A stretch of DNA of 6,457 nt from Lactobacillus sp. UBA5815 (lineage in GTDB: Bacteria; Bacillota; Bacilli; Lactobacillales; Lactobacillaceae), in assembly GCA_002417825.1 (NCBI GenBank), contig DICX01000054.1:1-6457 (forward strand), read 5' to 3'. The notes under the pieces were generated by a model that was not told the origin of the DNA, searched no databases, and saw only the letters and a list, made by a program, of their open reading frames with translations. Made by a program: the position numbers and the translations under genes. Every line of letters begins with the position of its first letter. Position 1 is the stretch's first letter. Positions 1 to 5,571 of this stretch are shown here, piece by piece.

Positions 1-742
1 AATGAACATCCAGTTCACCATAGATTCGTTTGAACTCCTTTAAAGAAGCATCCCGGAACCAACGCCACAGATACAAAGCTTCTTTGTCGCCACTCTCTAA
101 CTTTTTGAACCAAGCACGTCCTTGTGCATCTAAACTGGGATCTTGTTCTGCTTTTTGATGGAATTCAACGTAATACTTGACCAAAGTATTGATTGGATCA
201 CGTTTGACGGCTTCTTCATCCCCCCAAGTCTTATAGGCATAGATCAATTTTCCAAATTGCGTGCCCCAATCGCCTAAATAGTTGATCTTGATCGGCGTAT
301 AGCCTACTTTGGTTAAAATATTAGCGATGGCGTTGCCGATCACTGTTGACCTAAGATGCCCCATCGACATAGGTTTGGCGATGTTCGGGCTGGACATATC
401 GATCGGTACGTTGCCACTGCCGATATGCTGCGTGCCATAAGCGGTTTGTTGAGTCAAGACTTCGTGCAGTGTTTCAGAGACCAAGCGATCGTGAGCAATC
501 AAAAAGTTGACATAAGGGCCTACCGCTTGAATTTGCGAAAATGCAGGATCAGATAGTTTTTCCGCAAGATCACGTGCGATCACGACAGGACTTTTATGTT
601 CGATTTTTGCTAATGCGAAAGCAGGAAACGCATAATCACCTAACTTGGCATTCTTTGGACGCTCGATCAGTGATGCAATCTGTTCTTCAGATAACGCGAC
701 ATGCGCCTGCAAATCTGTAATGACTCGTTGTTTAAAATTCAT
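1..742 (-). CDS. argS: Arginyl-tRNA synthetase, N-terminal part (cut by window edge)
   Basis: This gene encodes the cytoplasmic class I synthetase that charges tRNA-Arg with arginine using ATP. Only the first 247 codons are in the window; the family is usually about 560 residues, so over half lies beyond position 1. Residues 1-110 look like the N-terminal additional domain that contacts the tRNA elbow, with NAKLGDYAFPAFALAK near 31-46. The catalytic domain follows with SSPNIAKPMSMGHLRST (117-133), the ArgRS version of the HIGH motif; SMGH in place of HVGH is, as I recall, common in Firmicutes. INYLGDWGTQFG (153-164) is another ArgRS signature. The KMSK region is not visible. The ATG at 742-740 follows a GGGGTG ribosome binding site at normal spacing. 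The gene is preceded by its own promoter and an arginine T-box leader, so expression should rise when tRNA-Arg is uncharged. Identification is secure. Confidence 0.97.
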   Translation of the reverse strand, partial: MNFKQRVITDLQAHVALSEEQIASLIERPKNAKLGDYAFPAFALAKIEHKSPVVIARDLAEKLSDPAFSQIQAVGPYVNFLIAHDRLVSETLHEVLTQQTAYGTQHIGSGNVPIDMSSPNIAKPMSMGHLRSTVIGNAIANILTKVGYTPIKINYLGDWGTQFGKLIYAYKTWGDEEAVKRDPINTLVKYYVEFHQKAEQDPSLDAQGRAWFKKLESGDKEALYLWRWFRDASLKEFKRIYGELDVH

Positions 743-767
743 TGAAAACACCCCATTTTTTCCATTT

Positions 768-804
768 AAAAAGTCTCTTCCAACTTTATTGAGTTGAAAG
801 AGAC
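768..804 (-). terminator. Attenuator terminator of the argS T-box
   Basis: On the minus strand GUCUCUUUCAAC (804-793) pairs fully, with one U-G wobble, with GUUGGAAGAGAC (784-773) around an 8-base loop, followed by a run of five U at 772-768. The 5' arm overlaps the bases that pair with the T-box sequence, so the hairpin and the antiterminator exclude each other. This is the standard premature-termination switch of Firmicutes T-box leaders. Confidence 0.9.
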
Positions 805-955
805 GAGAATTTCCCGCGGTACCACTCTTCTTGATGATTTCATCCGCTTTGATCTTCAATTGAAAACTAGACACGCTTTTGCCACAAGACCTGCCCATCT
901 CACACCAACACGGACTCGCTGAATGATCATAACGTGGTTACTACTTCTAATCTTT
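773..955 (-). promoter_or_regulatory. T-box riboswitch leader of argS, probable Arg (CGU) specifier
   Basis: The untranslated leader binds tRNA-Arg and lets transcription continue into argS when the tRNA is uncharged. Read on the minus strand, Stem I closes with GAUUAG (952-947) against CUAGUU (870-865). An AGUAGUAA element follows at about 945-938. An upper helix CCACG (937-933) pairs with UGUGG (886-882), and the distal part carries AGCGAG and GGUGUGAG, typical of T-box Stem I. On the 3' side of the specifier loop, AAAAG is followed by CGU (875-873) and a purine. CGU is an arginine codon, matching the gene downstream. The conserved T-box AAGAGTGGTACCGCGGG lies at 829-813. Its AAGAG can pair with CUCUU (802-798) as the antiterminator, which is exclusive with the terminator hairpin. 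The assignment as a T-box is very firm; the exact specifier is inferred from hand folding. Confidence 0.93.
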
Positions 956-961
956 TATATT

Positions 962-990
962 ATTATAGCAAGAAAAAGCTGCCACCTCAA
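962..990 (-). promoter_or_regulatory. argS promoter
   Basis: A sigma-A type promoter read on the minus strand: -35 TTGAGG (990-985), a 17-base spacer, a perfect -10 TATAAT (967-962), and an extended -10 TGC just upstream. Transcription would start near 955, at the foot of T-box Stem I, which supports both calls. Confidence 0.85.
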
Positions 991-1093
991 GGGATTCAAG
1001 TTCATTCAAACAAGTACCAAGTATTTCAAAAAATTTGCCATAAAACATGTGTATCTTGATCGCCGATTTGATAGAAATTATAAAAATATTTTT

Positions 1094-1121
1094 TTGTTAA
1101 TACTTTGTGATAAAGTTTAAT
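1094..1121 (+). promoter_or_regulatory. Possible promoter of the ABC transporter gene
   Basis: In the AT-rich stretch before the ABC gene, TTGTTA (1094-1099) and TTTAAT (1116-1121) match the -35 and -10 consensus in 4 and 5 of 6 positions with a 16-base spacer. They would give a leader of about 30 bases. The region is so AT-rich that chance matches are likely, hence low confidence. Positions 991-1093 hold nothing else I can support. Confidence 0.4.
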
Positions 1122-1159
1122 TAATTCGAAATTTAAAAATCAGAAATCGAGAGATCACT

Positions 1160-2800
1160 ATGACCCACATAATTAAAATCAACTTCAACTGGATGTGTCA
1201 TCATCTGCCCAAATATTTGATGCTCGCCGTCCTCATATTATCCATTTCAAGTTCGTTTGAAGGCGTCATCAATGGCTATGTGCTTGGACAAATGACCAAC
1301 ATCGACCTGCACCGTCCAAGCGCGATTACTTTATTCTTGTCGTTCGTGGCAATTGCTTATATCACGACTTACCTTTCTGCTTATCTTTTTTTAATCGTCA
1401 AACAAAAATGTATTCGGCTTTTGAATCAAGAAGTCAAAACACTTTTTTTCAAAGCAGATTTTTTGTCAAAAGAAGCAACACGCACAGATGCTTCTGATAT
1501 TATCAATAAGGTCACGAATGTTTCCAATCAAATTCAGCAGCAATACTTTCAACCGTTCTTTTATTTGATTCAAACGCTGATGACGATCATTTCTACGACG
1601 ATCGTCGTTTTAAAAACCAACTGGTTTCTAGGCATCATTTATGTCTTGCTTTCTACATTGAGTCTATTACCGAATCATTTTGGCAGAAAAATCATGAACA
1701 CTCGAACCATGAAATGGAGTACTGCCAACGGTCATTTGGTTCACATCATGAAAGACATCTTTCAGGGCAAGAATGAGATCAAAAGATTCGGTTTCAGTAG
1801 CCTATTTTTCAAACAGTTCACCTCAAGCTTGAAGCATACAGAACAGCGTTACCTTCAAATGAATCAGGCACAATTCACCGTTCAATTCTTAACTTGGATC
1901 TGTGCGGTGATATCTGATTTAGTTCCAATGGGAATCGGTTTGTTCATGGCTGCCAATCATCTTTTCGGCGTCGAAATCGGGACGATCGTGACGCTTTCAC
2001 TGACAGCAGACCACATCATCAGCGGCATCAGAGAATTTGCAAGCTATCAAACACAGATCACAAGCACCGCAAGCCTGCGCGAGATCAGTCTTCCTTTGAT
2101 TCAAAATCAAAAAACACACCATGAAAACACACCGATTCAAGAAACCAAAACTGATCAACTAAATCTTCAAAACGTAGGATTATCTCGACAAGGTAAAGTG
2201 ATTTTTCAAGGAATCAATCTTGATTTGCATGACCATCAAAAAGTAATGATCACGGGACCTTCTGGTGTAGGTAAATCAACGCTGCTTGAGCTTGTCTCAG
2301 GACAGCTCAAACCTGATACCGGAAAAATCACGTTTGATCATCGAAACGTTCAATCACAAGACGCCATCTTGATTTCCCAAAGTGCTTGGATCTTCAATGC
2401 AAGCGTGAGAGAAAACCTGACGCTTTACGAGAACTTTAGTGATGATATCCTGATGGCCGCACTGCAAAGAGTTCAACTCGATCGCGAATTAGGTGAAAAG
2501 CCACTAGATTGCCAGCTTGAAAGCGGCGCAACCAATCTATCCGGTGGACAAGCCCAGCGTCTTGCCATTGCCCGTGGGTTGATCAGACAAAAGAAATTAT
2601 TTTTACTCGATGAGATCACTTCTAGTCTAGATTCCGAAAACGCGACACAAATCAGGCGCTTTATTTACAGCCTGCCGATCATGGTCATTGAAGTCGCACA
2701 TCAATTGGACACCGGCTTAGCGCAAAATTATCACGTTCAGATTCTGAATTTAACCCCAACTGGGTTAAGACCACTTCATATTCAAAATTTGAATGAGTAA
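1160..2800 (+). CDS. ABC half-transporter, fused membrane and ATPase domains (exporter type)
   Basis: This 546-residue membrane protein has one transmembrane domain fused to one nucleotide-binding domain, so it should act as a homodimer or with a partner encoded elsewhere. Hydrophobic segments lie near 18-38, 56-80, 132-151, 155-171 and 240-282, consistent with the six-helix exporter fold. GKNEIKRFG (203-211) lies in the probable cytoplasmic coupling region. The ATPase part has Walker A GPSGVGKST (366-374), Q-loop Q407, signature LSGGQ (460-464), Walker B LFLLDE (480-485), D-loop SLD (489-491) and H-loop H514, so it looks catalytically complete. The ATG at 1160 has only a weak GAGAG upstream; the next internal Met (codon 12) has no better site and would cut into the N-terminus. 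The gene stands alone between argS and a terminator at its own stop codon, with no peptidase C39 domain, precursor peptide or second half-transporter nearby. Substrate unknown; export of a peptide, lipid or drug is possible. Confidence 0.9.
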   Translation: MTHIIKINFNWMCHHLPKYLMLAVLILSISSSFEGVINGYVLGQMTNIDLHRPSAITLFLSFVAIAYITTYLSAYLFLIVKQKCIRLLNQEVKTLFFKADFLSKEATRTDASDIINKVTNVSNQIQQQYFQPFFYLIQTLMTIISTTIVVLKTNWFLGIIYVLLSTLSLLPNHFGRKIMNTRTMKWSTANGHLVHIMKDIFQGKNEIKRFGFSSLFFKQFTSSLKHTEQRYLQMNQAQFTVQFLTWICAVISDLVPMGIGLFMAANHLFGVEIGTIVTLSLTADHIISGIREFASYQTQITSTASLREISLPLIQNQKTHHENTPIQETKTDQLNLQNVGLSRQGKVIFQGINLDLHDHQKVMITGPSGVGKSTLLELVSGQLKPDTGKITFDHRNVQSQDAILISQSAWIFNASVRENLTLYENFSDDILMAALQRVQLDRELGEKPLDCQLESGATNLSGGQAQRLAIARGLIRQKKLFLLDEITSSLDSENATQIRRFIYSLPIMVIEVAHQLDTGLAQNYHVQILNLTPTGLRPLHIQNLNE

Positions 2801-2834
2801 AAAGAGGAGTCTTGAATGATAAGGCACCTTTTTT
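2800..2834 (+). terminator. Intrinsic terminator of the ABC transporter gene
   Basis: The hairpin begins at the last base of the stop codon. The arm 2800-2813 (AAAAGAGGAGTCTT) pairs with 2821-2834 (AAGGCACCTTTTTT) with a single A-A mismatch and a 7-base loop. The 3' arm ends in a run of six T. The AGGAG inside the 5' arm resembles a ribosome binding site but is explained by the hairpin. Confidence 0.7.
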
Positions 2835-2894
2835 GCGCTAATAAAATATATGTACTAATTATTTTATTTTTTAAAAATTTGCACATAAAAATAG

Positions 2895-2915
2895 GCTTCA
2901 GGACTTTCCTGAAGC
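2895..2915. terminator. Perfect 9-bp hairpin, possible backup or bidirectional terminator
   Basis: GCTTCAGGA (2895-2903) and TCCTGAAGC (2907-2915) are perfectly complementary around a 3-base loop. On the plus strand TTATTT follows; on the minus strand CTATTTTTA follows. Either reading is a passable intrinsic terminator, backing up the ABC gene's terminator or the tRNA's. The T tracts are interrupted, so strength is uncertain. Confidence 0.5.
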
Positions 2916-2916
2916 T

Positions 2917-2932
2917 TATTTCAATTGAAATA
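2917..2932. repeat. 16-bp perfect palindrome in the ABC/tRNA intergenic region
   Basis: TATTTCAATTGAAATA is a perfect dyad without a spacer, directly after the 2895-2915 hairpin. It could be a protein-binding operator, but no promoter or gene start nearby would make use of it, and in AT-rich DNA it may be chance. No function assigned. The rest of 2835-2977 holds nothing I can support. Confidence 0.4.
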
Positions 2933-2969
2933 TGATTCAGGCACATCTTCAGCCGTATTGAATTTACGC

Positions 2970-3007
2970 AAAAAAAAGAAGCTTTGATTATGCAAAGCTT
3001 CTTTTTT
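2970..3007 (-). terminator. Intrinsic terminator after tRNA-Leu
   Basis: Read on the minus strand, GAAGCTTTG (3001-2993) pairs with CAAAGCTTC (2986-2978) around a 6-base loop and is followed by eight T (2977-2970). It starts 9 bases past the tRNA 3' end. On the plus strand the same stem is followed by six T, so it can work in both directions. Confidence 0.85.
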
Positions 3008-3009
3008 AT

Positions 3010-3092
3010 GCCCCGAACAGGAGTCGAACCTGCACTCAGTTGCCTGAACAGCGACCTGAACGCTGCGCGTCTGCCAATTCCGCCATCGGGGC
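3010..3092 (-). tRNA. tRNA-Leu, anticodon CAG
   Basis: The 83-base cloverleaf has acceptor arms GCCCCGA (3092-3086) and TCGGGGC (3016-3010). The D arm contains TTGGCAGA. The anticodon stem CAGCG/CGCTG encloses loop TTCAGGT with anticodon CAG, which reads CUG leucine codons. A long variable arm of class II (leucine/serine) type follows, then the T arm with TTCGACT. No CCA is encoded: the sequence after the acceptor arm is ATAAAA, so the CCA-adding enzyme must finish the end. The gene is monocistronic, with its own promoter and a terminator. Confidence 0.96.
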
Positions 3093-3119
3093 GTCATACT
3101 CACTCAGAGCACAACATCT

Positions 3120-3125
3120 ATCATA
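3120..3125 (-). promoter_or_regulatory. tRNA-Leu promoter, extended -10
   Basis: On the minus strand TGG immediately precedes TATGAT (3125-3120), an extended -10 element matching the consensus hexamer in 5 of 6 positions, about 28 bases before the mature tRNA 5' end. No good -35 is visible at 16-18 bases. The site lies between the tRNA and nnrD, whose promoter points the other way. Confidence 0.55.
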
Positions 3126-3134
3126 CCAAATTTC

Positions 3135-3143
3135 TGTTAAAAT
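3135..3143 (+). promoter_or_regulatory. Probable nnrD promoter, extended -10
   Basis: TGT directly before TAAAAT (3138-3143) is an extended -10 element 42 bases before the nnrD start codon. No convincing -35 is seen. It overlaps the region where the divergent tRNA promoter would contact polymerase, so the two may compete. Confidence 0.45.
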
Positions 3144-3185
3144 AAAAGTGTTTCATGGAAAAAGTTTATCATCCAGGAGTACAAA

Positions 3186-4064
3186 ATGACTGAAATCAAA
3201 AGCCAAATCTTATCACAAGTCATTCAGCAGCGATCCCAAATCTCCCACAAGGGAAACTACGGCCACATCTTATTGATCGGCGGTAGCGTCAATTACGGCG
3301 GTGCGATCATCATGGCAACAGAAGGCGCCATAAATGCCGGCAGCGGCTTGATTTGTGTGGCGACGCATTCACTCAATTTAGCTGCACTTCATGCCAGAGA
3401 TCCAGAAGCCATGTTTTTAGATTGGCGTGACAGGCATCTTTCTTCTTGGATTACCAAAGTAGACGTTATCGTCTGTGGTCCAGGACTCGGAACGGATGAT
3501 TTTGCCAAGCACCTTTTAAAAACGGTTTGTACTGCCGTTACTGCCAAACAAACGCTCGTTTTAGATGCCAGTGCTTTAGATCTGATTGGAAATGACCCGT
3601 CATTGCTTCAAAAGACAACGGCGGATCGCGTGATTTTGACCCCCCATCAGATGGAATGGCAGCGACTCAGCCGTATCCGCATCCCTTTTCAAAGCGACTC
3701 AGCAAATCAAAACGCTTTGAATCAATTATTGCCGAACGGCAATGGCATCCTAGTTTTAAAATCCCATCGAACACATTTATACGATCAACACCAACATGTT
3801 TTGATCAATCCATTGGGCAATCCAGGAATGGCCACGGGTGGCACCGGAGACACGCTTTCTGGCATCATTGGCAGTTTCTGCGGGCAATTTGGAAACAGTC
3901 TGCAAAGCGTTGCTGCTGCAGTTTATCTTCATTCTATGGCAGCAGACCTGATTTTTAAAACCGATTATGTCGTGCGTCCCACAAAGCTTAGTGCCTGTCT
4001 GCCGAAACTAATGAAAGAAAATGAAAATCAAGAGATCGGAAAAAATGATTCTGATCGAACATAG
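3186..4064 (+). CDS. nnrD: ADP/ATP-dependent NAD(P)H-hydrate dehydratase
   Basis: The protein repairs hydrated, inactive NAD(P)H in the cytoplasm: it dehydrates the S form of NAD(P)HX at the expense of a nucleotide (ADP in most bacterial members) and returns NAD(P)H. It belongs to the YjeF C-terminal, ribokinase-like family. Visible motifs are HKGNYGHILLIGGS (21-34), GPGLG (98-102), LDASALDL (126-133), LTPHQMEWQRL (151-161) and the nucleotide-binding NPGMATGGTGDTLSG (212-226), whose Asp222 is the expected catalytic base. The family's DADAL motif appears here as DASAL. At 292 residues it is a stand-alone dehydratase without the N-terminal epimerase domain seen in the E. coli fusion; about 15 polar C-terminal residues look like an extension. 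AGGAG at 3175-3179 sits 6 bases before the ATG and fixes the start. It is a single-gene unit, convergent with the HAD gene. Confidence 0.93.
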   Translation: MTEIKSQILSQVIQQRSQISHKGNYGHILLIGGSVNYGGAIIMATEGAINAGSGLICVATHSLNLAALHARDPEAMFLDWRDRHLSSWITKVDVIVCGPGLGTDDFAKHLLKTVCTAVTAKQTLVLDASALDLIGNDPSLLQKTTADRVILTPHQMEWQRLSRIRIPFQSDSANQNALNQLLPNGNGILVLKSHRTHLYDQHQHVLINPLGNPGMATGGTGDTLSGIIGSFCGQFGNSLQSVAAAVYLHSMAADLIFKTDYVVRPTKLSACLPKLMKENENQEIGKNDSDRT

Positions 4065-4095
4065 GATATGAACGCATGTCGATTAGATATTTTTT
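4050..4095 (+). terminator. Probable terminator overlapping the nnrD 3' end
   Basis: Bases 4050-4062, the last codons and first stop-codon base of nnrD, pair with 4076-4087 in a 12-bp stem with one G-T pair and one bulged A (4059), around a 13-base loop. TATTTTTT follows at 4088-4095. The stem is AT-rich and the loop large, so it is weaker than the others here. On the minus strand six T lie a few bases past the stem (4045-4040), so it might also stop HAD transcripts. Confidence 0.5.
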
Positions 4096-4919
4096 CAAAG
4101 CGATTCTGCCAAGATTTTTTCCAAAATAGTTGCGACACCATCATGATCATTGTCGTCAGTGACCACATTGGCCTGTGCTTTGACTTCTGGAATCGCATTC
4201 CCCATCGCAACCCCATAGCCTGAAAAGCGAATCATGCTCAAATCATTTTCTTGATCGCCAATTGCAGCCACATTCTGGGGAGTCAACTGTAGGATTTGGC
4301 ATAGTTGCTCAAGTGCAACACCTTTATTCACTTCTTTGGCGTTGACTTCAAGATAATATGGCGCACTCTTTGCAAAAACCAAGTCTGATTTGAGGGCATC
4401 AAAGGGCTTTTTGTCTTCCATGGCCTGATCTAAAACATCCGGTTCATCGATGAACATTGCTTTCATGATCTTGATCGATTTCATTTCCTCAGGCGTACGA
4501 TAAGAAATCGGCAAATCATCCAAAAGGGATTCATTGACCGTATATCTCCCGATGTCGCGATTCGCCGTATAAATACGATCCTGACTCAAAGCATGAAAAT
4601 GAAGATCCTTTTGTCGTGCTAACATTTCAAGGCTGCTATATTGCTGATAGGTCAATGGCGTTTCCGCCAAAATCTTACCGTTAGTCGTCACGACTTGGCT
4701 ACCGCCAAAGCTAACGATGTATTGATCGTCACGATCGTCAAGACCAAGCCGTTTTTGAATATGACGTGTCCCTGCTGCAGGGCGTCCTGTGCAAAGAACG
4801 ATCTTGATTCCTTTAGAAAGCGCTTTTTTTATTGTCTTTTCAACGTTAAGAGTTAATCGTCGCTTTGAGTCCAGTAAAGTACCGTCCACGTCTATTGCGA
4901 CAAGTTTGATTTTAGTCAT
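4095..4919 (-). CDS. Cof-type HAD-IIB phosphatase, likely sugar-phosphate hydrolase
   Basis: A 274-residue cytoplasmic haloacid-dehalogenase-superfamily hydrolase resembling the YidA/Cof branch, whose members dephosphorylate sugar phosphates and related metabolites with Mg2+. Motif I is DVDGT (10-14; nucleophile D10, acid/base D12), motif II CTGRP (43-47, Thr44), motif III NKG (198-200, Lys199) and motif IV GDQENDLSM (221-229, D222 and D226). The C2-type cap lies between motifs II and III. Where many relatives have NGA after the second strand, this protein has FGGSQVV (71-77). All catalytic residues are present, so it should be active; the substrate cannot be read from sequence. AGGAGG (4930-4925) with a 5-base gap to the ATG fixes the start. 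A cre-like site in the promoter suggests control by carbon source, which suits a sugar phosphatase. Its 3' end converges on nnrD with a 30-base gap. Confidence 0.92.
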   Translation of the reverse strand: MTKIKLVAIDVDGTLLDSKRRLTLNVEKTIKKALSKGIKIVLCTGRPAAGTRHIQKRLGLDDRDDQYIVSFGGSQVVTTNGKILAETPLTYQQYSSLEMLARQKDLHFHALSQDRIYTANRDIGRYTVNESLLDDLPISYRTPEEMKSIKIMKAMFIDEPDVLDQAMEDKKPFDALKSDLVFAKSAPYYLEVNAKEVNKGVALEQLCQILQLTPQNVAAIGDQENDLSMIRFSGYGVAMGNAIPEVKAQANVVTDDNDHDGVATILEKILAESL

Positions 4920-4949
4920 CGTACCCTCCTAAATAAATCTCTTTATATC

Positions 4950-4978
4950 ATTTTAGCGCTTTCATCGATTTTTTTCAG
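4950..4978 (-). promoter_or_regulatory. Promoter of the HAD phosphatase gene
   Basis: On the minus strand, CTGAAA (4978-4973) and TAAAAT (4955-4950), 17 bases apart, match the -35 and -10 consensus in 4 and 5 of 6 positions and would give a short leader before the AGGAGG site. TATAAA (4947-4942) is an alternative -10 without a good -35. Confidence 0.5.
4951..4964 (-). promoter_or_regulatory. Candidate cre (CcpA) site over the HAD promoter
   Basis: On the minus strand TGAAAGCGCTAAAA matches the catabolite-responsive element core TGNAANCGNWNNCA at every fixed position but one (A for the penultimate C). It spans the -10 and spacer of the HAD gene promoter. In that position a bound CcpA/HPr-Ser-P complex would normally repress, so repression on preferred sugars is inferred. 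A single degenerate 14-base match can arise by chance. Confidence 0.5.
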
Positions 4979-4987
4979 AAAATTCCC

Positions 4988-5028
4988 GTCAAACATGGTC
5001 AATCGCCACTTATCCAAGTTTAATGACC
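4988..5028. repeat. GTCAA direct repeats and GGTCA/TGACC inverted repeat before the LytTR operon
   Basis: GTCAA occurs at 4988-4992 and again at 4998-5002, exactly 10 bp apart. GGTCA (4997-5001) is mirrored by TGACC (5024-5028), and inside it ACTT (5008-5011) pairs with AAGT (5016-5019). The array sits between the divergent HAD and LytTR promoters. It could be an operator for the LytTR protein or another regulator. It does not match the published LytTR consensus repeat well, so function is open. Confidence 0.4.
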
Positions 5029-5044
5029 GCTTAGTTAAAAAGCC

Positions 5045-5073
5045 TAGAAAATCGCACTTAAAATCGATATAAC
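5045..5073 (+). promoter_or_regulatory. Possible promoter of the LytTR/LiaF-like operon
   Basis: TAGAAA (5045-5050) and TATAAC (5068-5073) with a 17-base spacer are the best-spaced pair upstream of the operon. TAAAAT at 5059-5064 is an alternative -10 without a matching -35. Both lie downstream of the GTCA/TGAC repeats, so the repeats could act as an upstream operator. Confidence 0.35.
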
Positions 5074-5106
5074 CATACTAGACCCTAAAGAAAGGAAGCG
5101 GTGTTG

Positions 5107-5571
5107 ATGAAAGTCAAACTCAAGATTGATCCCGAAGTGCCTGACACTGTCGTGACGATCACCGCATCGGCAAAAAATACCGAAGTTGAACAACTTTATG
5201 ATTGGCTGAAGCAAAAAGATACCCAAGCACAGATGGTAGAAGGCTTCAAAGACAATCGCATCTTCTACCTTGAGACCAGCAAAATCCTCTTTTTTGAAAC
5301 GGATGGCAGGCAGGTCATCGCCCACACTCAGGATCAAGCTTATGTCATCAAAGCCAAACTTTATGAGCTTGAACATCGCTTAGGGTCTGATTTCATGAGA
5401 ATCTCAAAATCGACGATATTGAATCTCACACAGATTTACGCATTGACGAGATCGATTTCTGATTGTCAAATCCAATTTCAAAACACTTACAAAAAAGTTT
5501 ATGTATCGAGACGTTATTACCATGACTTACGTCAACGACTCGATCAAGAAAGGCATTCACATGAAAATTAA
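5107..5571 (+). CDS. LytTR-domain transcriptional regulator without receiver domain
   Basis: A 154-residue cytoplasmic DNA-binding protein. The N-terminal third (1-45) is a short region resembling no receiver I know, lacking the phospho-acceptor pattern of response regulators. The LytTR domain covers about 46-147: YLETSKILFFETDGRQVIAHT (54-74), a basic stretch with DFMRISKSTILNL (95-107), and KKVYVSRRYYHDLRQRL (129-145), the usual final strand and helix. Such one-domain regulators bind direct-repeat operators and, in streptococci, are often held inactive by a membrane protein encoded just downstream. Here the next gene overlaps by 11 bp and encodes a membrane protein, fitting that layout. GTG (5101), TTG (5104) and ATG (5107) are in frame; I chose ATG because AGGAAG (5093-5098) then lies 8 bases away, against 2 and 5 for the others. 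Regulated genes are unknown; autoregulation is likely but not shown. Confidence 0.88.
   Translation: MKVKLKIDPEVPDTVVTITASAKNTEVEQLYDWLKQKDTQAQMVEGFKDNRIFYLETSKILFFETDGRQVIAHTQDQAYVIKAKLYELEHRLGSDFMRISKSTILNLTQIYALTRSISDCQIQFQNTYKKVYVSRRYYHDLRQRLDQERHSHEN

Noticed and set aside
923..1120. A 65-codon plus-strand ORF antisense to the argS promoter and T-box
   Set aside because: It overlaps a well-supported leader and promoter on the other strand, has no ribosome binding site, and its hydrophobic composition comes from AT-rich sequence.
2816..2935. A 39-codon ORF (ATG 2816, TGA 2933) with AGAGGAG six bases upstream, encoding a hydrophobic peptide
   Set aside because: Its apparent ribosome binding site and start codon lie inside the ABC gene's terminator hairpin and the frame runs through a second hairpin. 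AT-rich DNA gives such peptides by chance.
3010..3092. The tRNA-Leu gene as an integration (att) site for a mobile element
   Set aside because: I found no second copy of the tRNA 3' end, no integrase and no mobile-element gene in the window; the neighbours are ordinary chromosomal genes.
2921..3103. A 60-codon minus-strand ORF
   Set aside because: It reads straight through the tRNA-Leu gene and its terminator, so it is a shadow.
5016..5039. Two GTT-centred nonamers (GTT at 5018 and 5034) resembling the LytTR consensus repeat
   Set aside because: Each matches only 7 of 9 positions and they are 16 bp apart, not the roughly 21-22 bp of known LytTR sites. Too weak to call.
5044..5376. A 110-codon minus-strand ORF opposite the LytTR gene
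   Set aside because: The plus-strand frame encodes a recognisable LytTR domain with a good start site, so the antisense frame is a shadow.
5501..5560. A 20-residue N-terminal extension of the LiaF-like protein from the upstream ATG at 5501
   Set aside because: It would lie deep inside the LytTR gene, has no ribosome binding site, and puts a polar tail before the first helix. The ATG at 5561 has AAAGG at proper spacing.
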